The notes beneath the pieces are model-generated. The model saw only the letters and a program-made list of their open reading frames with translations, searched no databases and had not been told where the DNA came from. From IMG/VR virus record IMGVR_UViG_3300023174_003623, positions 62,001 to 126,000 of that record: a DNA stretch of 64,000 nucleotides; one strand, given 5' to 3'. The stretch comes from a virus. Both the position numbers and the translations under genes were made by a program. Numbering within the stretch: position 1 is the stretch's first letter; every line of letters starts with the position of its first letter. Shown here piece by piece: positions 10,472 through 19,060 of this stretch.

Positions 10472-13389
10472 TGGCGAGAACAGTAGCAAATCTTGATGTA
10501 TCCGTAGATACTTTTCAGAATTGGGTAAACAAAACTAATCAACTTGCGTATTCTCTTTCAACTGAAATAATTACTGGAAATTCTACTGTAGGGATTACTG
10601 GTACAACTCTAGAGCCTAGATATGCTCAGCTTGTAGGAAGATTTGGTGCAAATAGTATTGTTGCTACTGATGAACTTCGCGGTGGAAATGTATCTGGTTA
10701 TGCTCTTCTTACTATTACATCTAATACTACATTCAGTGGTAATTCTTCAGCAAATGCATCTTATGTAAATGCTCAAGCTAATGTGTATGTTAATAATGCG
10801 GTATTTCAAGTTAATAGTCAAGCAGTAACTATTACTGGTAATACAAATATTAAAGGAAATACTTCAGTAACTGCTATTACGGTTACAGGTAATTCTACCG
10901 TATCAAATACGATCATTACCGGTACAGATCTTTTTATTACTACGGTCAATACTTCTGTTAATAGTAGATCTATTTTTACTGGCAACACATATATTAAAGC
11001 AAACTCTACTGTTACCAATATTACGGTTCAAGGTAACGGCACTACAGCAAATACAATTCTTGCTGGTAATCTTACACAGATTACTTCTAATTTAGATGTA
11101 ACTGGTACGGTCCATACGATTGCGGGTAATGTAAATTTTGATAGTGCTACTCTATTTGTAAATAGTGTTGACAATCGTGTAGGTATTTCAAATTCCACAC
11201 CTGACGCTACATTTGTAGTTACAGGAACAGCAAATGTTTCTGGTGCATCACGATTTGCAAATACATTAAATGTAGTGGGTGCAGTCACATTATCAAATAC
11301 ATTAAGTGTTACTAATACTACATCTTTATCAAACACATTAACTGTGACAGGTGCAGTCACATTATCAAATACATTAATTGTTACTGGTAATGTCACATTA
11401 TCAAATACATTATCTATTGTTGGAAATGTTGCTTTAGCAAATACTCTAAGTGTCACAGGAAATGTTATTTTAGCGAATACTCTAAGTGTTACTGGTGCTG
11501 CTAATCTAATGTTTACTTTAGGCATAAGTGGTGCAGCTAATGCATTAAGTACGTTCGGTGTCACTGGTGCAGCTAACGCTTTGAGTACGTTCGGTGTCAC
11601 TGGTGCAGCTAACGCTTTGAGTACGTTCGGTGTCACTGGTGCAGCTAACGCTTTGAGTACGTTCGGTGTCACTGGTGCAGCTAACGCTTTGAGTGCGTTT
11701 GGTGTGAATGGATTACTTACAGCAGCAGGGAATATAAATGTAACTGGGGTTGCTAATGTATCCTCTAATTTGAATGTTGGTGTTTTTGGAACCACAAATG
11801 GTGTCAATATACAAAATACTGCAATTATTGTAGGTAACTCAACAGCCAACGCAACACATGCGTTTAATCTTGTACAAGTAGCTAACAGCACATTTATTGC
11901 TAATTTGACTTCATCTACATTAACGATTGGAACAACGACAGTAAATGGATCTCATATTAATGCGATCAATCTTACAGTTGGTTCTAACTTCATAGCTAAC
12001 TCTACTGCTATTGTTGGAACTGGATTTGCTAATGTAACCACCAGTGTTAACTCTTCTTTGTTAACGGTTGGTACTAACTTTATAGCGAATACTACCGGGG
12101 CTTATCATACTGGTACCGTCAATGCTGCTAGTCACACTGTTGGATCTAACTTTATAGCAAATACTACTGGAGTTTATCATACTGGTACTGTTAATGCAGC
12201 TAGTTATACAGTAGGTGTATTATTTACAGCTAACAGTACATTAGTCAACGCTGTGGCACTCAATATTGTTAATCAAGTTAATACCGCAACAATTTATGTG
12301 ACTACTAGTGCAAATGTTGGTAGTGCATTCTTAGCTAACACGACTGGTGCTTATCATACTGGCACGATGAACGCAGTTAGTCACACTGTTGGTTCTAACT
12401 TCATAGCTAACTCTACTGCTATTGTTGGAACTGGATTTGCTAACGTTACTACTAGTGTCAACTCTGCGCTACTAACGGTTGGTACTAATTTTATAGCGAA
12501 TACTACCGGGGCTTATCATACTGGTACCGTCAATGCAGCTAATGTTACGGTAGGATCTAACTTTATAGCAAATACTACTGGAGTTTATCATACTGGTACT
12601 GTTAACGCTGCTAGTCACACTGTTGGATCTAACTTTATAGCAAATACTACTGGAGTTTATCATACTGGTACTGTTAACGCTGCTAGTCACACTGTTGGAT
12701 TAATTGGTATATCAAATGGTAGCACTATTAATGCTACAGCAATTATTATCGGTAATACTACATCAAATGCAGTTATTTCTGGTAATTTAGTATCTGTATC
12801 GAATACTGCTAACTTAACTTCTATTGCTTTAACTATTGGCACGACGACTGTAAATGCAGGGCATATTAATGTTGGCACATTAATTGTAACTGGATCAGGT
12901 AACGTTGGAAGCACATTCGCTATAGGTGGTGCAGCTAACGCTTTAAGTACTCTAGGTGTTAGAGGTGCTACCACTCTTGCTAATACGCTAACGGTTACTG
13001 GTAATGCGACTTTTGTTAATACTGTATCAATAACCGGTACCACAGTATTTAATGCAGATTACAGTATTCAAGTAACTGCTAATGGAAATCTTGGTGCAAC
13101 AGTTGGTTCTCCATTGCTAGTGTATTCTTTTGATAAGACAGAGTATTCTTCAGCAAAAATTTCAGCACAAATGAAAAATAGCACTTCTTCTATTACACAA
13201 ATTAACGAAATTGTGCTTGCTCATGATACAACAACTCCATATATAACAGTATATGCCACAGTTGTTTCGCCCGCTGGTGGTAACAATGGTGTATACTCTG
13301 TGGTTATAAATAATGCAAATGTTGAATTAAAATTCACGCAGTCTGCTGCAAGTTCTAACGCTAGAATCATAGCTCATCTAATAAAGTAG
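10471..13389 (+). CDS. Repeat-built tail fibre protein
   Basis: A 972-residue protein, very rich in Asn, Thr, Val, Ala and Gly. The N-terminal segment (MARTVANLDVSVDTFQNWVNKTNQL, residues 1-25) is of the kind used by T4-like marine phages for fibre attachment. About fourteen consecutive 12-residue units (pattern GAVTLSNTLSVT to GAANALSTFGVT) span bases 11242-11745. Further on there are 24-residue units (SNFIANTTGVYHTGTVNAASHTVG pattern, in two clusters). The C terminus (after about residue 880) is non-repetitive and may be the receptor-binding tip or a trimerisation foldon. The regular hydrophobic/small alternation suggests an elongated trimeric beta shaft. Long antisense frames over the repeats are artefacts of their composition. 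Confidence 0.8.
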   Translation: MARTVANLDVSVDTFQNWVNKTNQLAYSLSTEIITGNSTVGITGTTLEPRYAQLVGRFGANSIVATDELRGGNVSGYALLTITSNTTFSGNSSANASYVNAQANVYVNNAVFQVNSQAVTITGNTNIKGNTSVTAITVTGNSTVSNTIITGTDLFITTVNTSVNSRSIFTGNTYIKANSTVTNITVQGNGTTANTILAGNLTQITSNLDVTGTVHTIAGNVNFDSATLFVNSVDNRVGISNSTPDATFVVTGTANVSGASRFANTLNVVGAVTLSNTLSVTNTTSLSNTLTVTGAVTLSNTLIVTGNVTLSNTLSIVGNVALANTLSVTGNVILANTLSVTGAANLMFTLGISGAANALSTFGVTGAANALSTFGVTGAANALSTFGVTGAANALSTFGVTGAANALSAFGVNGLLTAAGNINVTGVANVSSNLNVGVFGTTNGVNIQNTAIIVGNSTANATHAFNLVQVANSTFIANLTSSTLTIGTTTVNGSHINAINLTVGSNFIANSTAIVGTGFANVTTSVNSSLLTVGTNFIANTTGAYHTGTVNAASHTVGSNFIANTTGVYHTGTVNAASYTVGVLFTANSTLVNAVALNIVNQVNTATIYVTTSANVGSAFLANTTGAYHTGTMNAVSHTVGSNFIANSTAIVGTGFANVTTSVNSALLTVGTNFIANTTGAYHTGTVNAANVTVGSNFIANTTGVYHTGTVNAASHTVGSNFIANTTGVYHTGTVNAASHTVGLIGISNGSTINATAIIIGNTTSNAVISGNLVSVSNTANLTSIALTIGTTTVNAGHINVGTLIVTGSGNVGSTFAIGGAANALSTLGVRGATTLANTLTVTGNATFVNTVSITGTTVFNADYSIQVTANGNLGATVGSPLLVYSFDKTEYSSAKISAQMKNSTSSITQINEIVLAHDTTTPYITVYATVVSPAGGNNGVYSVVINNANVELKFTQSAASSNARIIAHLIK
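11242..11745 (+). repeat. Fourteen 36-bp tandem units inside fibre gene
   Basis: Consecutive 36-bp units encode 12 residues each. The early units diverge (GASRFANTLNVV, GAVTLSNTLSVT, GNVALANTLSVT). The five at 11530-11709 are nearly identical at DNA level; units at 11566, 11602 and 11638 match base for base. The unit phase stays fixed throughout. The gene at 13399 carries a related array. The array is coding and has no spacers. Confidence 0.9.
11966..12699 (+). repeat. 72-bp direct repeats in fibre gene
   Basis: Units of 72 bp encode a 24-residue motif (TVG-SNFIANTTG-YHTGTVNAA). Copies starting at 12118, 12529 and 12601 are nearly identical, and a partial copy starts at 12673. A longer block including TNFIANTTGAYHTG and NSTAIVGTGFANVTTSVNS at about 11966-12117 recurs at about 12385-12528. 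Part of it also appears at 14818 in the next fibre gene. These long near-identical stretches are substrates for unequal recombination. Confidence 0.85.
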
Positions 13390-13398
13390 TGGTACTAA

Positions 13399-16300
13399 AT
13401 GGCTAATACACGTTTTAAAGCAGAAAATGGTCTTATTGTAGTTAACGGCAATTCGCAATTCGATACTACTACTCAATTCAATGCTAACGTTACAGTTGCA
13501 GCAGATCAATGGTATATTGGTGGTAATCTTTATGTGGCCGATACAAAAGTATTCATTGGTGGAACTGTAGCTACAGCGGATATTATAGCAGGTACATCTG
13601 GATTAAAACTTGCAAATAGTACTTATCAATTTGATGCTTATTTAAGTAATGTTTATGTTTATGGAACTGCATTAAATCCAGTTGGAAACACTACTCTATT
13701 AGGAAATTCAACAAATCGTTGGGTCATTTCAGGTAACTCTCTTAATATTTCCACTACTACTGTATTAACTGGTGCTGCTAACGCTTTAAGTACGTTTGGT
13801 GTTACTGGTGCTGCTAACGCTTTAAGTACATTTGGTGTTACTGGTGCTACCACTCTTGCTAGTACTTTATCCGTTGCTGGTGCTGCTAACGCTTTGAGTA
13901 CGTTTGGTGTTGCTGGTGCTGCTAACGCTTTGAGTACGTTTGGTGTTACTGGTGCTACCACTCTTGCTAGTACTTTATCCGTTGCTGGTGCTGCTAACGC
14001 TTTGAGTACGTTTGGTGTTACTGGTGCTGCTAACGCTTTAAGTACATTTGGTGTTACTGGTGCTGCTAACGCTTTGAGTACTCTAGGTGTTAGAGGTGTT
14101 ACCACTCTTGCTTCTAATTTATCTGTTGCTGGTATAACAACATTATCTGGTAATGCTGTATTAAGTGGTAGCTTACAAACTATTTCTGGTAATACCTCAT
14201 TTAATGGTGGTGCTCTATTTGTTGATGCTATTAATAATCGTGTCGGTATTGGCACAACAACACCAGATAGAGGACTAGATGTTGCTGGGGGGTTTAGAGT
14301 TTCTCTTGCATCTGATTTTGGAAATACTACCACCCATCTTGGTGCAGCTACATTCTCCAATACTATTACAGTTACTGGTAATTCAACATTCAATAACACT
14401 GCTACATTTAATGCTAATGCTATTTTTAATAATGCGGTAACTATTTCTGGAAATTTAACGGTATCTGGCACTACGACTTATGTTAATACTCAAACCTTAA
14501 ATGTAGCTGATAATATCGTTACACTAAATGCTGATGTAGTCGGCGCTCCTCCTTCAGAAAAAGCTGGTATTGAAATTAATCGTGGAACTTCTGCTAATGC
14601 CCAATTAGTATGGGACGAAGCCGCTACTCCAAAAACATGGAAATTATCTTCTGATTCTATTACTTACTATAATATTGTAAATGAAGGCACATCAAATACT
14701 AGTTTAGATGGTGGTGTTTTATTTGTTGATGCGTTAAATAATCGTGTAGGTATTAACACAACAACTCCCGGTGCAGCTTTAAATGTCGTTGGAAACACTT
14801 TAATTACTGATACTGTTAATGCTGCTAGTTATACAGTAGGATCCAACTTCATTGCTAATACATCAAGAGTTACCATTTCAGGAATTCCATTACAAGCAAA
14901 TGGTAGCGTTGGTACTCAAGGTCAAATATTAGCAAGTAATGGTTCTATAGGATCTCCATATTGGACTACTGTACCTAGTGGTAGTGGTCCCGGCGGCGGA
15001 GGTTCTAGTACACAAGTGCAATTTAATGACGCTACTGCATTAGGGGGATCTGCTGGATTTACTTTCGATAAGACTACGAATAATGTAACTATTGCTAATA
15101 CCTTAACAGTTGGAACTGTAACTGCTACAACTGGGGTTTTTTCAAATAACTTCGTTAAAGCGCAAAAAATTGTAGCACCCACACCAATTATCAATAAAGG
15201 AACAGGTCTTCTTACTTCAATAGGAGCAACTACATCATTAGGTTCAAGCATCTTTAATCTGGCAGTTGACCCTACTGGTAGATTTCTTTATGCGCCTGTT
15301 TCAGGAGGAACTACTGTCGAGCAATATACTATTGATCAATCTACTGGTGCCTTAACTAGTATTGGTGCTGCAACAGCCGGTAATGGTCCTCGTGCTGTGG
15401 CAGTCGATCCTACTGGTAGATTCGCATATGTCAGTAATTTTACTGATAACTCGATAAGTCAATTCAGTATTGTTCAAGCTACCGGCGCATTAACTGCATT
15501 ATCGCCTGCTACAGTAGCGACGGGCACTAGCCCACAACAAAACTTGATGGTTGACCCTACTGGCAGATTTTTATACATAGGCACAACAACTGGTGGTCTT
15601 GCCTATGTTTATCAATATAGTATTGATCAATCTACTGGTGCATTAACTCTTATTCAATCAACATTACTTTCTTTTGCAACTAGTAGGTGTTCGGTATGGG
15701 TTGACCCTACTGGTAGATTTGTGTATGCCGCTGGAAGTGCTAGCATAAGCGTGTACCGTATTAATCAATCTACCGGTGCATTAACAATCGTGGGATCTGC
15801 TACGGCTCTTAGTGGCACTATATCCAGTATAGCAGGCGATCCTACTGGTAGATTCGTGTATCTTGTAGATCAAACTGGATCCCTAGTAAATCAATTCAGT
15901 ATTGATCAAAATACTGGCGCTGTAACTTCTCTCGGCACAGTGTCAACTGGAAGTACTCCAGTATATATTGCAATCAGCCCTAACGGTCTATACGCTTATG
16001 TTGTTAACAATACTGGGCCTAATATACAACAATATAGTATTAATCAAAGCACCGGTGTATTAACTAGTTTAGGAACAACTTCGGGATCAGGTATTGGACT
16101 AAGCTTGGCAGTTGACCCTACTGGTAGATTTGTTTACGGGGCTAGTTCATCCATAGGTTTATTCTTAGTAAACAATTTATCAGCCGGTAGCGTAACGATT
16201 GCGGGGTCATTAACATCATCAAGTAACTCACTGACTTTAGGAACATCAAGTATATCTTCCAGTGGATACTCTAGATTACCCAACGGTCTTTTAATGCAGT

Positions 16301-16509
16301 GGGGAAATATTTTAGCAAATTCCACAACAGCGTCTTTTAATTATCCAACAACTTTTTCAGCCCTATACAGCACACAAGCAACAGCTTCAAATTCTACATA
16401 TCATGTAACGTACACTGCTCAGTTAATTGCTGTTACAACTTCTAGTACTACTATCAGAACCGCTAATACAGCAAATACCACCGTATATTGGACTGCGATA
16501 GGAACCTAG
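13399..16509 (+). CDS. Tail fibre with seven-bladed beta-propeller domain
   Basis: A 1036-residue fibre protein. The N terminus (MANTRFKAENGLIVVNGNSQFD) is fibre-like. Residues 125-244 are ten 12-residue shaft repeats of two kinds. About residues 390-455 hold the segment VDALNNRVGI and related motifs typical of phage fibre shafts, and residues about 535-575 hold a TQVQFND module shared with two downstream genes. Residues about 600-925 contain seven copies of a DPTGRF-Y blade motif (the sixth is SPNGLYAY) alternating with QYSIDQSTGALTS, which is the pattern of the 6-phosphogluconolactonase-like (YVTN/lactonase) propeller. Seven copies make a closed propeller. A short C-terminal domain follows. 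The propeller probably binds or acts on a surface ligand; no catalytic residues can be assigned. Confidence 0.8.
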   Translation: MANTRFKAENGLIVVNGNSQFDTTTQFNANVTVAADQWYIGGNLYVADTKVFIGGTVATADIIAGTSGLKLANSTYQFDAYLSNVYVYGTALNPVGNTTLLGNSTNRWVISGNSLNISTTTVLTGAANALSTFGVTGAANALSTFGVTGATTLASTLSVAGAANALSTFGVAGAANALSTFGVTGATTLASTLSVAGAANALSTFGVTGAANALSTFGVTGAANALSTLGVRGVTTLASNLSVAGITTLSGNAVLSGSLQTISGNTSFNGGALFVDAINNRVGIGTTTPDRGLDVAGGFRVSLASDFGNTTTHLGAATFSNTITVTGNSTFNNTATFNANAIFNNAVTISGNLTVSGTTTYVNTQTLNVADNIVTLNADVVGAPPSEKAGIEINRGTSANAQLVWDEAATPKTWKLSSDSITYYNIVNEGTSNTSLDGGVLFVDALNNRVGINTTTPGAALNVVGNTLITDTVNAASYTVGSNFIANTSRVTISGIPLQANGSVGTQGQILASNGSIGSPYWTTVPSGSGPGGGGSSTQVQFNDATALGGSAGFTFDKTTNNVTIANTLTVGTVTATTGVFSNNFVKAQKIVAPTPIINKGTGLLTSIGATTSLGSSIFNLAVDPTGRFLYAPVSGGTTVEQYTIDQSTGALTSIGAATAGNGPRAVAVDPTGRFAYVSNFTDNSISQFSIVQATGALTALSPATVATGTSPQQNLMVDPTGRFLYIGTTTGGLAYVYQYSIDQSTGALTLIQSTLLSFATSRCSVWVDPTGRFVYAAGSASISVYRINQSTGALTIVGSATALSGTISSIAGDPTGRFVYLVDQTGSLVNQFSIDQNTGAVTSLGTVSTGSTPVYIAISPNGLYAYVVNNTGPNIQQYSINQSTGVLTSLGTTSGSGIGLSLAVDPTGRFVYGASSSIGLFLVNNLSAGSVTIAGSLTSSSNSLTLGTSSISSSGYSRLPNGLLMQWGNILANSTTASFNYPTTFSALYSTQATASNSTYHVTYTAQLIAVTTSSTTIRTANTANTTVYWTAIGT
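13771..14130 (+). repeat. Ten 36-bp tandem units in propeller fibre gene
   Basis: Ten consecutive 36-bp units. Type A encodes GAANALSTFGVT and type B encodes GATTLASTLSVA, in order A A B A A B A A A' B'. Units of the same type are almost identical in DNA (the B units at 13843 and 13951 match). The A unit is the same peptide as the nearly perfect array in the upstream fibre gene at 11530-11709, with different third-codon bases (gct-gct here against gca-gct there). Confidence 0.9.
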
Positions 16510-16528
16510 CATGGCAACCTCAAGAATA

Positions 16529-16536
16529 TATAAATA
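16529..16536 (+). promoter_or_regulatory. Late promoter octamer TATAAATA
   Basis: An exact T4-type late promoter octamer in the 102-base gap before the gene at 16612. The same gap holds a six-codon open frame (MLSKFW, start 16585) behind a good AGGAC-type ribosome site. The structural gene itself has only a weak site, so the tiny frame could help ribosome loading. Confidence 0.6.
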
Positions 16537-16611
16537 TGAAAGACTTGGTTGATTCTTCATATACAAAATGAATTGAGGACAAAAATGTTATCAAAATTTT
16601 GGTAAAGCAAA

Positions 16612-16941
16612 ATGGCAACAAAAGCAAATCTAATAATCGATCAAGGTTCTTCCTTTTCTACATCAATCGCTTTAACCGATAATGATGGTGTTGCATTAAA
16701 TTTGACTGGGTATACTGGTGCTGCTCAAATAAGAAAACATTATACTTCATCAACCGCAGTGACATTTACAGTTACAATTGATGAACCTAATGGAGAAGTT
16801 TTGTTGTCTTTAACATCCACGCAAACGGCTGCAATTGCGGCTGGTCGATATGTTTATGATGTAGAACTTACTATTGGAAGTTTAGTTTCTCGCGTAATAG
16901 AAGGAATCATTACAGTTACTCCAGAAGTTACCAAGGCTTAA
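16612..16941 (+). CDS. Small beta-rich structural protein
   Basis: A 109-residue protein. The opening (LIIDQGSSFSTSIALTDNDGVALNLTGYTGAAQIRK) matches a widespread phage module resembling the N-terminal domain of baseplate upper/fibre-associated proteins, where a short beta sandwich docks onto the tail. The tail end (GRYVYDVELTIGSLVSRVIEGIITVTPEVT) has the conserved closing strand pattern. It is the first gene after a late promoter and lies 13 bases before the next small gene. The role as a fibre- or baseplate-associated accessory is inferred. Confidence 0.65.
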   Translation: MATKANLIIDQGSSFSTSIALTDNDGVALNLTGYTGAAQIRKHYTSSTAVTFTVTIDEPNGEVLLSLTSTQTAAIAAGRYVYDVELTIGSLVSRVIEGIITVTPEVTKA

Positions 16942-16954
16942 AGGAACTACTAAA

Positions 16955-17194
16955 ATGAAAGCCTATGTAAAATTGAACAATAACGGTGGCATCTTATCGC
17001 CAACTGGTTCTATAAGTTTAAAGAATCAGCCTAATGTATTAGCAACTATTCAAGATATTCCAGATGTTAGTGAGATTGAAGTTTCAACTGGATCAACACT
17101 AATTTATAATTCCTCTACTGATAATTATGAAATCAAGCATATGCAATTTGCAGATATTTCAGGTACTCTCGATTTAGATGGAGGCACCTTTTAA
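16955..17194 (+). CDS. Small fibre-region protein ending LDLDGGTF
   Basis: A 79-residue protein of unknown function with a good AAAGGAAC ribosome site. It begins MKAYVKLNNNGGILSPTG and ends SGTLDLDGGTF. The same LDGGTF ending closes the much larger fibre protein encoded next (17209-18786), so the C-terminal tag may be a shared docking or assembly peptide. Its position between fibre genes suggests a role in fibre assembly or as a small fibre subunit. The tag similarity is seen directly; the function is inference. Confidence 0.6.
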   Translation: MKAYVKLNNNGGILSPTGSISLKNQPNVLATIQDIPDVSEIEVSTGSTLIYNSSTDNYEIKHMQFADISGTLDLDGGTF

Positions 17195-17208
17195 TTAAAG
17201 GAAATTAA

Positions 17209-18786
17209 ATGGCTAATAATACCATACAAATAAAACGAAGTTCTACTGTAGCTTCGCCACCAATATTAGCAAATGGTGAATTAGCATATTCATCTGCTAT
17301 TCATGTTCTTTATATTGGCAGTCCAACAGCAACAAATACCCCAATTCCAATTGGTGGTATAAGATCTCCCGGTACACTTACGGCTAACCAAGCAATTGTA
17401 GTAGATGCTTCGAGTTTTATTGATACTATAAAAGTAAGTGGTCAAGCAACAATGAACGTTATTGTTGCAAACGGAGCACTCGGTACTGCTGGTAGAGTTT
17501 TAACATCAAATGCTACTGGTGGCATTTTTTGGTCAACACCTTCTGCTTCCGCCACAGCATCAGGTTCAGATACACAAGTACAGTTTAACGACGGTGGTAC
17601 TGCATTTGGTGCTACGGCTGGTTTTACTTTCAATAAAGTGACAAATAATATTAGCGTTGGTAATACTCTTATTGTTCCAACTGTTAATGCTACATCGAAT
17701 TTGGCAGTAGGGTTATATGGTACAACAAATGGCGTAAATATTCAAAACACCGCGATACTTGTAGGTAATACTGCTGCATACGCTAACTTAACATTTGGTG
17801 TACTTTCCATAGTTAATGCAACAAGTACAGCAAATTTAACACCATTAGCATTAACTATTGGTACAGCAGTTGCCAACAGTACAGGATTTGTTGTAGGCCC
17901 ATTTGGTGTTACTAACGGTACAAATATCACTACAACCTCTATATTAACTGGTAACTCTACTGCTAATGCTACACATGCATATAATTTAATTCAAGTAACT
18001 AATGCAACAAGTACTGCAAATTTAACACCATTAGCATTAACTATTGGTACATTACTTGCTAATAGTACTTTTGTCAATCTTGGAACAGTAGGTACAACGA
18101 ATGGCACATCAATTGGCGTAAGTACATTTTCAATAGGTAACTCTACCGCAAACGTTACTGCAACAGGAGCAACTCTTACTTCAGATTATGTTAATGTTAG
18201 AAGAGATTTAGCAGTTTCTGGTAATTTAAGTGTAACCGGTGCTCTTGTTACAATTGATGTGAGCAATATAAACATTAGAGATCCATTAATTAAATTAGCG
18301 AAAGATAATACTACTACCGCTGATAATATTGATATTGGTTTATATGGTGTTTATACTAATACAACAGCAGGATATTTTACTGCTCTTTATAGAGATAATA
18401 CATCCAAAAATTGGAAACTAGTCGATAGTATTGCATCTGGTTCAGAACCTACTACTACTGTTACTGGTGGAACACAAGCATTATTGCAAGCGTATATAAA
18501 TGCTGGCGGGTTAATTTCTAATAGTACAGTAGTTAATATCACTGCTACACCTTCTATAAGTTCTGCGATTGTTGCTAATACTTTATCATTGACCACTGCT
18601 CTTCCAGCAACATCAGGTGGTACTGGACTAAATACATACGCTGCTGGTGATATAGCTTATGCTGGTTCTCTTAATCCCACAGCTTTAACAAAATTAACAA
18701 TCCCCGCTTCTGCTGCTAATGGACAAGTTCTTCAGATAAAAAACAATCTTCCAGCATATGACACATTAGATGGAGGCACTTTCTAA
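17209..18786 (+). CDS. Tail fibre with Mtd-like N-terminal motif
   Basis: A 525-residue protein. The N terminus (MANNTIQIKRSSTV, then ANGELAYSSA at 21-30) is the short attachment motif seen in many phage fibres and in the N-terminal domain of the Bordetella phage major tropism determinant. Residues about 120-155 carry the TQVQFND / GFTFNK / TNN module shared with the genes at 13399 and 19061. The middle has paired repeats (STANLTPLALTIGT appears twice). About residues 335-420 (VTIDVSNINIRDPLIKLA to NWKLVDS) resemble the DNIVTLNADV-type shaft domain of the propeller fibre. It ends in LDGGTF like the preceding gene. Receptor-binding function is inferred. Confidence 0.75.
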   Translation: MANNTIQIKRSSTVASPPILANGELAYSSAIHVLYIGSPTATNTPIPIGGIRSPGTLTANQAIVVDASSFIDTIKVSGQATMNVIVANGALGTAGRVLTSNATGGIFWSTPSASATASGSDTQVQFNDGGTAFGATAGFTFNKVTNNISVGNTLIVPTVNATSNLAVGLYGTTNGVNIQNTAILVGNTAAYANLTFGVLSIVNATSTANLTPLALTIGTAVANSTGFVVGPFGVTNGTNITTTSILTGNSTANATHAYNLIQVTNATSTANLTPLALTIGTLLANSTFVNLGTVGTTNGTSIGVSTFSIGNSTANVTATGATLTSDYVNVRRDLAVSGNLSVTGALVTIDVSNINIRDPLIKLAKDNTTTADNIDIGLYGVYTNTTAGYFTALYRDNTSKNWKLVDSIASGSEPTTTVTGGTQALLQAYINAGGLISNSTVVNITATPSISSAIVANTLSLTTALPATSGGTGLNTYAAGDIAYAGSLNPTALTKLTIPASAANGQVLQIKNNLPAYDTLDGGTF

Positions 18787-18797
18787 GGTAAATAAAT

Positions 18798-19016
18798 ATG
18801 GATATGAATAGTGAATTTATTAATTTGTATATTGAACGAATGAAAGCGACATTAGATGAGTTTCTTGCTAAGAATATATTAGTAGAAACTCAACTAACTA
18901 TAGCTACACAACAAGTAAATGCGTTAACCAAGGAATTAATGGAAGCCAATTTAAAAATAGAACAGCTTTCTAAGAAAAAAGAAAAAGTACAAAAGACTGA
19001 AGAACATTCTTTTTAG
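18798..19016 (+). CDS. Small coiled-coil protein
   Basis: A 72-residue, strongly helical and charged protein (KNILVETQLTIATQQVNALTKELMEANLKIEQLSKKKEK) that forms an uninterrupted coiled coil from about residue 15 to 65. It lies between two fibre genes. It could be a fibre chaperone or trimerisation partner. No family was recognised. A weaker late-like octamer (AATAAATA, 18791-18798) overlaps its start codon. Confidence 0.65.
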   Translation: MDMNSEFINLYIERMKATLDEFLAKNILVETQLTIATQQVNALTKELMEANLKIEQLSKKKEKVQKTEEHSF

Positions 19017-19025
19017 TCTATAAAC

Positions 19026-19056
19026 TTCCCTTGGTATATACCAATTAAATAGGGAG
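19026..19056 (+). promoter_or_regulatory. Palindromic hairpin in leader of fibre gene 19061
   Basis: A perfect 14-base palindrome (TTGGTATATACCAA, 19031-19044) sits in the 44-base gap. Outside it, TTCCC (19026-19030) can pair with GGGAG (19052-19056), the ribosome site of the next gene. It may be a weak translational control hairpin or a transcript-processing site. No T-run follows, so it is not a standard terminator. Confidence 0.45.
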
Positions 19057-19060
19057 CCAC

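Noticed and set aside
11028-11891. Long minus-strand open frame over the fibre repeats, rich in Ala, Pro and Val
   Set aside because: It is the complement of the codons of the 12-residue repeats; no ribosome site and no independent start context. The same holds for 13659-14471 and 12472-13043.
11530-14130. CRISPR-like arrays of 36-bp repeats
   Set aside because: The repeats are contiguous without spacers and in frame with fibre proteins, so they are protein repeats. No cas genes are present.
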